Source of the DNA: Cardinalis cardinalis
Taxonomy: Eukaryota > Chordata > Aves > Passeriformes > Cardinalidae
Direction: 5' to 3'
Length of the DNA: 64,000 bases
NCBI GenBank assembly: GCA_014549065.1
Contig: JACDOX010000040.1
Span: 521,456 to 585,455, forward strand
Numbering within the stretch: position 1 is the first letter of the stretch; each line of letters begins with the position of its first letter. Shown piece after piece: positions 13,811 to 24,334 of this stretch. Under the pieces are notes generated by a model. The model was not told the DNA's origin and did not search any database. It saw only the letters and a list, made by a program, of their open reading frames with translations. Made by a program: the position numbers and the translations under genes.

Positions 13811-14204
13811 TGTCACAGACATCTTTTGTAAAAATCTTTTCTTAGGATTTTTCCAGCTGAAGCTGAGAAGTTTCAGCAACAAAATGTAAACAATGGTTAT
13901 CTGCTGCTGTGGAATGCATCAGGTAGATTTTTGATTGGCCCATCTTGGATGTTTATAATTAATGGCCAATCAAGACNGAGCTATCTCAGACAGAGTCTGA
14001 GAGAGCTGCCTTTTGTTATCATTCTTTTCTATTCTATTCTTAGCTTAGCCTTCTGAGGAAACCTTTCCATCTATTTCTTTTTAGTATAGTTATAATGTAA
14101 TATATATATATATATATAATAAAATAATAAATCAAGCCTTCTGAACATGGAGTCAACATTCTTGTCTCTTCCCTCATCCAAAAACCCTTGGGAACACTGT
14201 CACA
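13811..14204 (+). mobile_element. Solo LTR of an ERVK-like (class II) endogenous retrovirus
   Basis: A 394-bp element starting TGTCACAG and ending CTGTCACA, flanked by perfect 6-bp direct repeats CTTTGC at 13805-13810 and 14205-14210. A 6-bp target duplication is typical of class II elements. It contains a poly-A signal (AATAAATCAAG, near 14127) followed by a U5-like stretch, giving plus orientation, antisense to ANO4. A (TA)n run at about 14099-14118 precedes the signal. No internal region remains, so it arose by LTR-LTR recombination. The sequence resembles a songbird LTR family that I recognise but cannot name with certainty. Confidence 0.88.
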
Positions 14205-14210
14205 CTTTGC
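14205..14210. repeat. Target-site duplication CTTTGC (right) of solo LTR
   Basis: Identical to 13805-13810 immediately before the LTR. Confidence 0.88.
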
Positions 14211-14617
14211 CTCATACAGACAAAAGTCTCGTAACTCAGAAGTCTGATTCTCTGCTGGCAAGATTGATAAAAAGAAAATCTTCCACCAAAGCAGCAATGT
14301 AGGGGTTCAACTTCACTAAGATCACTACAGCAGCCTCTTACCATCACTCCAAGAGCTTCTGTAGAGTAAGGAGAGCAGATTTATAGACACCTATATGTCC
14401 AAATCCCACTGGAGTAGCACTTTTTCTTCAGCACTCACTGAATCTTGCTTTTCTCCTGCGTAATAAAACCTTCTAGTTCTATTTAGACCTGAGCTCTCAG
14501 TCCCAAGAGCATGTGGTTTCTTTCTGGTGACCACCAGAGAGGGAAAGATTAAGGCTATTTTCTCCAGTTTAGCGCCTTCCCTAAGGGGATTTCCTGTACC
14601 AACACAGAATGAATTAA

Positions 14618-14654
14618 GTCCTCTCTCTTTCTCNGTCTCTCTCTCTCTCTCTGA
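14618..14654. repeat. CT-dinucleotide-rich microsatellite
   Basis: Mostly CT units, interrupted by one N at 14634. Confidence 0.8.
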
Positions 14655-15070
14655 GACAACCAGCACCTGAAGGTTCAGAAGCTGGTACAAGCTTCAAAGG
14701 CTTTCCTTCCATCAATACTCTCAGTGACAAGCGAAAAGAATAGATATAAGCTCATTTGCCAAAATTCACGGTACACTGGGCTGTCAATAATTTCCACCTT
14801 TCAAAACAAAAATGCATTTCTCCCATAGTGCATTTCTTCTGTGAAATCTCTCAAATTAATTTAGATTGACAAAAGTGTGAAAAAAGAGGACAGTTTGGCC
14901 TGGAGAAAATTTCTTTACATTCCAGAGGAAACATCTGAGGAGAAAAATCCTTATTTCATAGTTTATAAAGATTTAAAGAATGAACTGAAAATAAATGCAA
15001 AATAAAACCTTACATTTTCAACCAAATAATTCTGTATTAAAGATTAAGGGGTACATGTTTTTATACAAAC

Positions 15071-15153
15071 CTCTTCTTCTTCCCAGTCTATCAAGTCCCA
15101 ATCATAAGCAATTACTGCTCGCCTTCTTTTCCAAAACTCCAGAAAAACAGTGG
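15071..15153 (-). CDS. ANO4: ANO4 coding exon 10 of 12 (end of TM2 and cytosolic linker)
   Basis: 83 nt between acceptor TTGCTCTAG and an atypical donor GTTTGT (T at +3). It completes Ala and encodes TVFLEFWKRRRAVIAYDWDL then IDWEEEE, ending in phase 0. The first part finishes TM2; the KRRR cluster marks the cytosolic face, followed by the acidic tryptophan-rich linker. The donor is one of two weak ones in the gene. Confidence 0.95.
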
Positions 15154-18100
15154 CTAGAGCAAGTAGGGAAAAAGATGCAAAATTGTTTTTAAGTCAAGAA
15201 AATGTTAATGACTATCACAGAACTGTTGAATGAAGCTGTTACATTATTTTAATTTCTTTGCATAAATGAGTTCCTTTGAACAGCAAATCATGCTGATGAT
15301 CAAAACTGCTTTCAAAAAGCATTGCTTTCTAAGGATTAGTTTGCTTGCTTCAAGTATGATTGAGGCTTTAGAGATTTCATTTAGGGCTAAATGAGACTGT
15401 TTAATTTCTAACCAACCAAGGGAGTGCTCTCAAAGAATAAAATCGTTCCTGTGAGTCATCACTGCTCAATAAAGCAGATTTCTGATGAAGTTAGAGGTTT
15501 CTTGGGGCCATTGCACATAATGGAGTAACTTTATTTTTTTGAAGACCATTTACACGACACAGAAACCAGAACCCAGAGAAAGCACAGTCCAGCGCATTTG
15601 AAAATGTGCAGAGTACTACTGGGGAAATGGGAACTTCTGGTTCACACCTTTTTAATTCAACCCCTTTTTTTTTTACAGTACGTGAGTTCATATGTGCAGT
15701 GTGGTGTTTATGTCTGATAATTAAACATTGTGTACTACAGCCCTAATTGATGGAGTTCAAGATGGAGTAACATGCATGTGACTGCTATGGGAAGATGACT
15801 AGGAGTAAAATTAGAGAAAGCTGGGAGGCTGTATTCACATTCTGAACAGAAGTTAGAACCGTATGGAAATTATAGGGTAAAATAGAATTGCTGCTGCTTG
15901 GATGGAATGTGGGTGGCATGCCCGAAACCCATTCCACCATGACTCCCAATATACCCAATCTGCAAATTTAAGCACATGCTAAGGGGAATGGAATGGAGGG
16001 TGGAGCAGAATGGAGACACAGAGGTCAGTCTCTGAAGTAATCCTTGCAGGGAGGGGAACTTGATGGTACTGTGCAGCTGATAAAGGCACAGCACCCGTCA
16101 GCCAGGGGAGATAGGAGAATGTGGCTTGTTGCTGAGCCAGCAACTGTGGTGAAATTGTTGTCCCTGGATGAACTGGGTTCATTAAAACCTAACTGCAGTA
16201 TTAACACACACCTCCATCCCCAAGTTACCCACCCTCAAGGTACGACCTCCCCTCACTGGGCATGCCCTTTATATCTCATTGACTATATCTTTAAGAGANG
16301 AGTGAGAGAATTTTACACCTATCAATAACAAAGGCGTGTATCACTGGAGCCACTCAAGCTCCATCTAAATGTAAACAAATAGTATAAAAATAAGCTAAGA
16401 ATGGGGAAAAGTTAGAGAAGACTCTATCATAACTTCTGGGATCAGGGGATGGGCTGAAACTGTCTCCTTCTCCAAAGGAATGTCTATTGGGTAATAATTG
16501 TATTCTATGCTCACTGAATGATCATCTTGAGCTATGTTTGATTGATGATTAGAGCTTGTCTGGGAATTGCTTTGAATTAATTTTTGCAACCAGCTAGTGT
16601 CACTGTCACTTTCTTTGAATTTTAACCTGTCACAATTTTCCACTCACAGTGTGTGTATTAACAAAGTGTTGTCCCCTAAACTGTTGGTGTGAGTCCTTCA
16701 AGGGCTCTGGCAGTTGTTAGCAGTGGGCAATACTTGAATTAAAGTGTGAAGACCTGGNAGGGGGTCTCTCTGCTGCTGTTGGTGTGTGTCCCTGAACAAG
16801 TCAGTGGAGCCATCCTCTGACCCAGTGGGCGGCTCAGTGGAGAGTCACCACAACAGGACATTGACAGAGTGATCAGACACAAAGGNGTTGGCTTTCCTGG
16901 AGCACTGACAGACCAATCAAATGTAAAGGATTTTTGAGGAAANTCCCACTTTAATATGACAACTGTGCTTTCATTTTGTGATGGAAAAAAATCAAGGAAA
17001 CAGTAATAGCCTAATATGCTCATAATACAAAGATGAATACTCAACCTGCTTAGAGTTACAGCTGTGTTAAACATTTGTTTTGTGTAAAGGATACAGAAAC
17101 TACCTAAAGTTAACACAAATCAATGGGCAGGCTTCCTCTCCCACTGTGAAATGGAGAGGAAGCCTGCCCTTTATTGTTCACTGAGAAGCAGTAGATTGAT
17201 AAGCAGAGAACATAAACCTCTTTGTTCATGAGCTAGCACAGCATCAGCTGTAACAGTGTCACAATCATCTGGCAATATAAGTCACATCCAGTCATAAAAG
17301 TGTCTCCTTAATGGGCTGTTTGCCCTACTGCAGCATATTGATAAACATGGGACCTGATACTAAGTACTGGCATCAGTTTGGCAAAAGTTAATTTTTAGAC
17401 AGGAAGAATTATGTTTTATTGCACTAGCTAGCGCAGTGAAAGTGTGCTTAGGAAATAAACACTACAAGCCAACAAGGTAAGGTATCAAAAGCATGTGTAA
17501 GGAAGCAGATATTTTGTTTGAGGGCATTTTCACATATCAGGTAATTATTGTTCTGCAAGCTGGAATTATGTTACACCAAGTAACAAGCACTTTGGTTTTA
17601 GTCTCATAGAGAGTCATGAGCCTAATGCCTCTATAAATGTTTGTAATAGTTGCAGTATGATTGGTTGTGATCAGCAAAACCTTAAGTGACCAGCTAATGA
17701 GGCTCCACTGCTACTGAACTCCAACACGGTTCATTCCTTGATTTTTTTTCCCTGGTAGAACTGCTTCTGTCCTATCAGCTCATATTCAATTATTTTGTTC
17801 AGGCTAAACAAGTAGTCCTGCACTGTTTGGAAACCCAGGAGGAAGAATCCTGATTGATTTCTGCCACTTTGTTTCCATTCCAGAAAGGTGCTGGTAGCAG
17901 AACTCCAGTAGGTGTTTGGGTCCCGGCCCTGAACGTCTCAGATATTTGTTGAACAATACTTCTTTTCTTTCTTGTTTTTCCCACACCTGGAGTGAGGAAT
18001 TTATGCACATTGTGTTTAGCACATTTAGCACCTGTCAGAGTAAGTATGTGAAGTCCCTGAAGCTTCTTTAGAGTTATTTTCTAATTGTTAAGCAGCAAAT

Positions 18101-21100
18101 ATGATGTTCTGTACAGTGCTGCTTTAGCTTTCACTGTTACACTTTTCTCCCTNTATTCAGTATGCAGCTTTCCCTTGCTAGATATTTTAAAATGTGCTAT
18201 AAATAACTATCTATGATTGACTCACTGTGCTACTGAGATCTTCTGAAAGCGCTGCATTTTCGAATTTCTCTGCTTATTCTCTAATAGCAATTTTAACTAC
18301 AAATACCCTATAGAAACTTCAGCATTCTTTTCTGACTTTGACATTCAATAGGACACAGTTGTATTTTCCCATTTGTGTAAATCAGATCCTGAGTTTCCTC
18401 AATAATTCCTGCTTGGAATTTTGCATTTCTTATTGGCCTTAGCTCCCAGATCTTTTACTAGCTTTTCCTATACTACATTTGTCCTACTTCAGAACTCAAC
18501 CTTGCAGCTGGGTCCTCAATACCCACTTGTACAGCTGTCTTAACATCATTTCCTCACATGCTTTTGTAACAAGTTGTGATCTTATCTTGTAATGCAAATG
18601 GCCTCTTGTAGGAAATAGCTATACCCTGACCTACTCTCAGAAATCCTCTCTCTACTGCATTCCAGAGCACCATTTAATACATCCATCCTGACTCCTAGAA
18701 TGTATGCTATATACCAGNAGTACTGCTTAAATTCTATCTCCTTGGAGAGCAGATTAATGTCAACGTTTTATGCTAAAGGCAAGATTTGTNAGAAAGTAAT
18801 ATCTTTTATTAGACTAACAGATACATACAGAAAAATTATTTTATGTTATCTTTTCTTATTGCTTAAAAAAAGTGTTAAATTCTTCATGCCAGTCCTCTTT
18901 TTCCCCTTCCAATTTTGCCTTTTAGTGAGTGTTCTAAAGCTACATCCTTTATCAAAGAAAACATGCTACACAGGAAAAAATTTCAAAAAGTATTTTTCTT
19001 CCATTCTTTATCTCCCCAAAGATCTGCACAGAGAGAGAAACCAGCCTACCCTGCCTTCAGCATGGCTTTAGAAATGATAAATTGCTGGACTTTCCTTTTG
19101 AACAGTTACAGAATTTTGCTCTAGAGTTTCAGGAAACATCCAGGCACTAACAGCTTTGCAATAGGTTTCTCCAGTACCTCAACTGGAAAATCAGAATCTA
19201 AAATTCCATCTNGCTTTACTGAAACATGCTGGAGTCATCTGAGTGCCAAATTTATCAAAATTTTTGTTAATGAGAATTAATTTTTCCTTCACTTTAAATG
19301 TCAATTTTTTTTTTAAATTAAGATCTTTCTCTCATTTTCTGTCTTTGGTAAGAATCTAATTTAGGCAGCAAAAAGAGAGGAATTTTTCCTAGATATGGGA
19401 GCTGCTTTATCATCAAGCCAAACATTTCTCAAGGCATACATNAAGAACAAAGTGGAGGTGTTTCTCCCTAGTACAGAAACACAAAATATGATATTGCTTC
19501 CCTATTTTTGAAAGCTTTGAACATCTGGAAAATGTCATCAAGAAAAAATTGTTTTCCAGCTTCTGAGATGATCGCATCTCAGAGAGCATCAATGGCAATC
19601 TGTTCATCAATGAAAAGATTTTAAAAAATGTTAGTGATTACAGAGACTCACATTTCCCCTATAAACCACAAAGATTTATAGCTTCAATCTGTTTGAGAGG
19701 GTATTTCCTTTCAACAGAAGCTTCAATACAGAAAAACTTATACAAACTAATAATGAATTCCTTAAGTGCACTGAAGGGAGACTTTTTGTTCTTTGATAAA
19801 TCAGTTAAAAATGAAAGTTTCCCTAAGTCATATGGCTGTCAGGTATACTTCAGTAAGGATNATGCTTTTTAAAATTTATTGTATCAATTACTTTTACTTC
19901 TTTGCTTACACCAGGCAGAAATTAAATAAGTGAGGTGAAGGGTCAATGTATTTTTTAAAGAGAAGTAAGTACTTCTATTCCAGTGTCCCCTGGTACACTT
20001 AGCAATTCCAACCTTCCTTTGATGAGTCTCACCAATGCCACAATGAAGTGTTCTGAAAGATGGACCCCTGAGCTTCAGGGCCTTACAGTCAGGGTCATTG
20101 NTGCTCCACAAATCAAGCACCCCCTGCTAGCACTTGTCATGGTAATTCCTCTCTGCAGCCTGGCCACAGAAGTTTGCTCATCACTTGAAGATGTATTTTA
20201 TTTATATTTAGAATGGGAGCAGACAACTTAATTAATCAACTAAAGATGTCTTTAGAGCAAAAGGATGAAAGCACCATACAGATCATCTCTTCATGGAAAG
20301 ACCGATGGCCACAGCTGGTTTTGAAACTCCCAAGCAAATGTCTCTCAACATGTGAGCTTACTAATGGATCTAAAGATGGTGAAGAAAATACTTTAGATAA
20401 TAAAGCAGCATATAAACTCTGGCTAAAGAGGTAACACAGTTCTAGCTGCCTTTTCTTTTTACTGTCATTCTCTTTTTATGAAAACACTGCCAAAATTATT
20501 TAATATATCAGTGTCTGTCAAACTGGATCATCTGGAAGGCTGAACTTTTCACAGCCAATATTTTCTGAGCTTGCCAGTTGTTTCATGCTGACAGAAAAAA
20601 CATTTCCACAATCAAACTGCTATCATTGATTCTTCTCTTCCTCTATGATTTACTGCCATGATGGCAATGCCTGCAGCTGCCAGTAGGCCTACTGCAGACT
20701 GAAAATCCATTTAACACAGGCAGTAAGCCAGCTCCTAAATACAGGAGCAGAAAATCCCTGGAAAGTCTGATTCTCTTATTCAAATGTTGCTTTAGCCCTA
20801 CCTGCATGGAAAATATATCTCCANAATCTCACTGTTTTCTCTGCAAACTCTTCTTTAAGGAATTATGGTTTGTGTGGAGCCAGAGGATTNCCCCATTCCC
20901 CAAGCCATACCCTACACTCACAGCTCCTGCTGCCCTCCCTCCCTCTTGGCAGTCATCTCCCAAGCACGGTGTAAGCCAACAGAAGTGCTGGGGAAAGCTC
21001 TCAGCTCAGCTGNTCTCCTAAAGTCCCCTCTCCATTTGCCAAATCACTCGGGGGCAGCTTCTATTGTGTTTTTTTCTTATCTCACTGTGGACTTAGGTGC

Positions 21101-22803
21101 TGTAGATGCATGGGTGGGCAGTGCATTGCTCAATCCTGGCANGCTGGTGTGGAGATTCCTGGAGGGAATTGGGTCTGGGAGTCTGACAGGGATGCTGAAG
21201 GAAGGGGAGGAAGGAGAAATTAACCAGAGAGAGATTCGGTTCCTGTTGACTGGAGAGAGGAAAGAGAGAGGAGAGGGCCTACAGCATTTTGTAGCAGGCA
21301 TGTTCAGCCTCCTCGGGCTTCTCAAAGGCAGTGACCAGAAGGCAGAACTGGGCATGGTAACCTCTGTGAGGGACTCCCCTTACCTAGAGTTGCTTTTCCT
21401 ACAGCCCTGGATCTTTTCCTATAGCCCTGGATCTGGGCACGTGCTGTGAGCACAGCTGTTTTCTGAAAGCACTGTTATTGTTGAGGAGAAACAAAAGCAC
21501 TGGTGCGAAATCTGCACTCCGAAGAAATGCTCACCAGCAGTTAGGAACACTGCCAGAAATGTTCAGCAATGTTAACCCATCAATTTTCCTACCTAGAGAT
21601 TTCCCTGCCTGTATATTGTGTTGGAAATTCTCAACTTCAGTGAACACATGGAGAAGGAGTTTGGAAAAGCCGAGTAAGTATCTAAGGGAAATCTTTAAGG
21701 CTTAGAAATTTTTGGNGATTCTTAGATCTGTGTAGCTCTGAAACAAAGATGAAATATCTAGCAGAAACATAAAGACTGCATGATCTGTGTATTTTTCTTG
21801 AATGTGATTTGGAATATTTGATTATTTTTGGTATTACATGAAATAGCATAAATAGGCTTGACTGGAGGAAGGAANTGAGATAGACAGGTAAGCTAATCTG
21901 TGTTGCTCTGGTGATTCTCATGCTGCCTCCTGGGTGTTTCTTGTGGTTCAGTAAAGAGATTTGCAGTTTAAAGTTGATTATAATTACTTGAACACCTTTC
22001 CAAATCAGCTGGAGATGTGTGAGTAAGAACAGGAGAACAATGACTAAATCTGGGTAGCTCAAGGACTTGGATGCTGGTTTTGAGTCCCCTCGTTGAGCCA
22101 TTTTCTACAGTTGTTAACNTTCTCTCACAATGGCTTGGTAGCAGCTAAGAGGCTGGGCATGTTCAGGGATTGTTTGAAATTTTTGTGCTGCCAGAAATTA
22201 CTGGTTCCTCTTGNCTTCAATTCTGCCTACATGANATAGTAGGAAAAATAGTTGAGCCANAAATAGAACATTTCTATGGGCAAAATTCAGCCTCCATGGC
22301 AACAGTTAGACCACACTTGGATCAATTTGCCATTCAATGAAATCTTTTATTTATTTCATCAGAAGTTTGCTTTCACTGCAACCAGCTTACATGGATTTAA
22401 GTTTTACTGCCTTTCTGCAAGGTGAGGAAAAAATGCTACTCCATTTTAATACTGACACTAAACTGAGCTGCCCTAAGCTAGGAGAAGCCCTGAGCAGTAA
22501 TAGAGAAAAGGCCTTAGCACCAATGGATTTAAAAATGGTTATACATTCTCACAGAATTATATATATACAAATTACATATATATATATATATATATGCTAC
22601 ATGTTTTAATTAAAATTATTTTCAAGTAAAAACTTGATTCAACAAATTGCAGCTTCCTTTTGCAGAAACAGAAAAGTCTCTAGCCCATATTCTTTTTCTT
22701 AGTGTCAGATAAAAAGTGTGCTGGAAAATAAAAAGGCCTATGTTGCATCATATTCTTTAGAAAAAAGATGGTGCAATTACTTAATATCAAAATGAAAACT
22801 TAC
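15154..22803 (-). other. ANO4 intron between exons 9 and 10
   Basis: 7650 bases without a supported exon. It includes a perfect inverted repeat at 17125-17169, a moderately GC-richer stretch at about 20860-21450 with a 194-codon plus-strand frame containing Ns, and a (TA)n run at about 22571-22594. The rest is unremarkable AT-rich DNA. Confidence 0.8.
17125..17169. repeat. Perfect 17-bp inverted repeat (hairpin, 11-nt loop)
   Basis: The left arm 17125-17141 (GGGCAGGCTTCCTCTCC) is the exact reverse complement of the right arm 17153-17169; the loop is CACTGTGAAAT. The flanks show only weak further complementarity. It could be a foldback element, a small hairpin RNA locus or a remnant of a MITE. 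Confidence 0.9.
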
Positions 22804-22864
22804 CCCACACTGCCATGAAAACAGCAAAAAAGACAGTAGCTCCATTGTCAAAAAGGTGGGTTAC
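22804..22864 (-). CDS. ANO4: ANO4 coding exon 9 of 12 (TM2, first part)
   Basis: 61 nt between acceptor ATCTCTCAG and donor GTAAGT. It encodes VTHLFDNGATVFFAVFMAVW plus the first base of Ala. FDN(G)TVFF.AVFM is the family signature of the start of TM2. Exons 7 to 9 lie within 1.6 kb and form the tightest exon cluster of the window. Confidence 0.95.
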
Positions 22865-23367
22865 CTGAGAGATATATTAATAATATGATCAATTTGTGAT
22901 CGTAGGCCTTTATTTTTGATTTTCTCCAACTAAAGTTAATGTGATCATGAGTTTAGCTGGCCTGCCAATCCTGACAATGNTTCCTTTGACATGTGAAATC
23001 CACCTGTGAATTGACAGGACTATTTGCCAGCCTGGCCTGGGATGGCCTCTGCCAACAGCAGATGTGAGCATCATTTCCAACCCAAAGCATTAATTTTATG
23101 GAGCAACATGGAGAGATAAAGGCTGATGTCAAGGACACGGTAACACATGGCTCTAGGACACGACCTCTGAGACTGCTGAATTTCTAAGGGCAAAGTGTAT
23201 TCAAATATTTTACAACCCAAATTAAANGTTGGTGAAAGACAATGTTAATGTTGGCTGAACTTGATATGTCCTTTCAAGATTTCATCTACCCAGGCTCTCT
23301 AAAGACAAANGCAAAAGGCAAAATTCATGCTTAGGAAGTATCTCTATTTGCATAGCCTAAAACATAC
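22865..23367 (-). other. ANO4 intron between exons 8 and 9
   Basis: 503 bases; nothing recognised apart from the splice sites. Confidence 0.85.
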
Positions 23368-23464
23368 CTTAGCATAAATGCAGCTGTCTGACAACCTCAT
23401 GAAGGGGCAGTATTTATCACATATAGGACACATTATGATATCTGTAGCTTGGCAGACTTCTTTA
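23368..23464 (-). CDS. ANO4: ANO4 coding exon 8 of 12 (extracellular Cys-rich loop)
   Basis: 97 nt between acceptor TTTTTCCAG and donor GTATGT. It completes Ser and encodes KEVCQATDIIMCPICDKYCP, then FMRLSDSCIYAK. Cys237, 245, 248, 252 and 261 plus C230 from the preceding exon make six loop cysteines, the pattern of disulphide-stabilised TM1-TM2 loops in anoctamins. The exon ends in phase 0. Confidence 0.95.
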
Positions 23465-24199
23465 CTGGAAAAATAGAAAAGACAAAAATTAATAGCTTGA
23501 TTACTACAACAATCTGTCTGGATTGATAGGCTTTGCTAATATTCAGTTACTTATTGAACAAAACTGGTCTGTAACTGAAGACAAGATCTTCATAACTGTA
23601 TGTGTATAATTAGTATTTGCTGACTGTCTAAGACTACAGAGTTTACAGTCATGGCTGCAGAGTGCAGTTCTCCAGGGACAACCTACTATTATCTCTTTAC
23701 CATTTCCAGCTTCTCCTTGAGTGAGAATGGCCTTTGGTAGGAGGAGGGTGAGGATAACTTCAGACAAAGTTACTCTTATGACTCAAGTGCACAAAAACAT
23801 AGAGATGCAGCATCCAGCAGAGGGTCCAGGTATTTCTTCATCTGAGGAATGCCTCTCTGTGGTGGATCTTTGGGAAAGGCCTCATAGAGAGTGAAAAGTC
23901 NTCACTCTTGTGCTGGCCTCTTAAAGGGTAGTAAAGGAGTCTACTTTTTCCTGACCTCACTCTGAGTTGCCTGCNCCATTAACAACTGGAACTAGGAAAG
24001 AAGAATTTCCTCTCATCCCAATTCAGGAGCATAAAACATGGGAAGTTTGATACTGGGTACCTTATGACAACTAAGCAGTCTTTTCNTGGCTGTTCATTTA
24101 ACAGTTTAAAATGAAATAATTAACAGCTTGTGGGAAGATCTCTCAAATTACTCATAATAACCCACAGTTGCAATTTCTTTTAAAAAGTTCCCACGTTAC
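23465..24199 (-). other. ANO4 intron between exons 7 and 8
   Basis: 735 bases; no gene or repeat recognised. Confidence 0.85.
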
Positions 24200-24334
24200 C
24201 TGACTTGGCAGTGGTTCAAAGTGGTGACTCCATACAAAAAGACAAATAATCCAATGAAGGCAGCTGGGAAGAGCATCCCTGTGTACCAGCCCAACCAGGC
24301 AAAGTACAGCCCNATTTTCTCACCAAAGTACCGT
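24200..24334 (-). CDS. ANO4: ANO4 coding exon 7 of 12 (TM1)
   Basis: 135 nt between acceptor TTTTAAAACAG and donor GTAACG. It completes Arg188 of the visible segment and encodes RYFGEKIGLYFAWLGWYTGM, then LFPAAFIGLFVFLYGVTTLN and HCQV plus two bases of Ser. Residues about 195-222 form TM1; C230 opens the cysteine-rich extracellular loop. An N at 24313 leaves codon 195 as ATN (Ile or Met; Ile expected). The length is a multiple of three. Confidence 0.95.

Larger units (their letters stand above)
9249..15070 (-). other. ANO4 intron between exons 10 and 11
   Basis: 5822 bases. It holds a solo LTR (13811-14204), two short tandem duplications (near 10921 and 11948), an A-rich (AAAC)n tract at about 13016-13108 and a CT-rich tract near 14620-14654. 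11440-11770 is AT-rich with homeodomain-like TAATTA cores and no repeat signature. No other gene seen. Confidence 0.8.

Noticed and set aside
20865..21449. 194-codon plus-strand open frame in a GC-richer part of an intron
   Set aside because: It contains several Ns that may hide stops, overlaps a 92-codon frame on the other strand, and its translation shows no recognisable domain or splice context.
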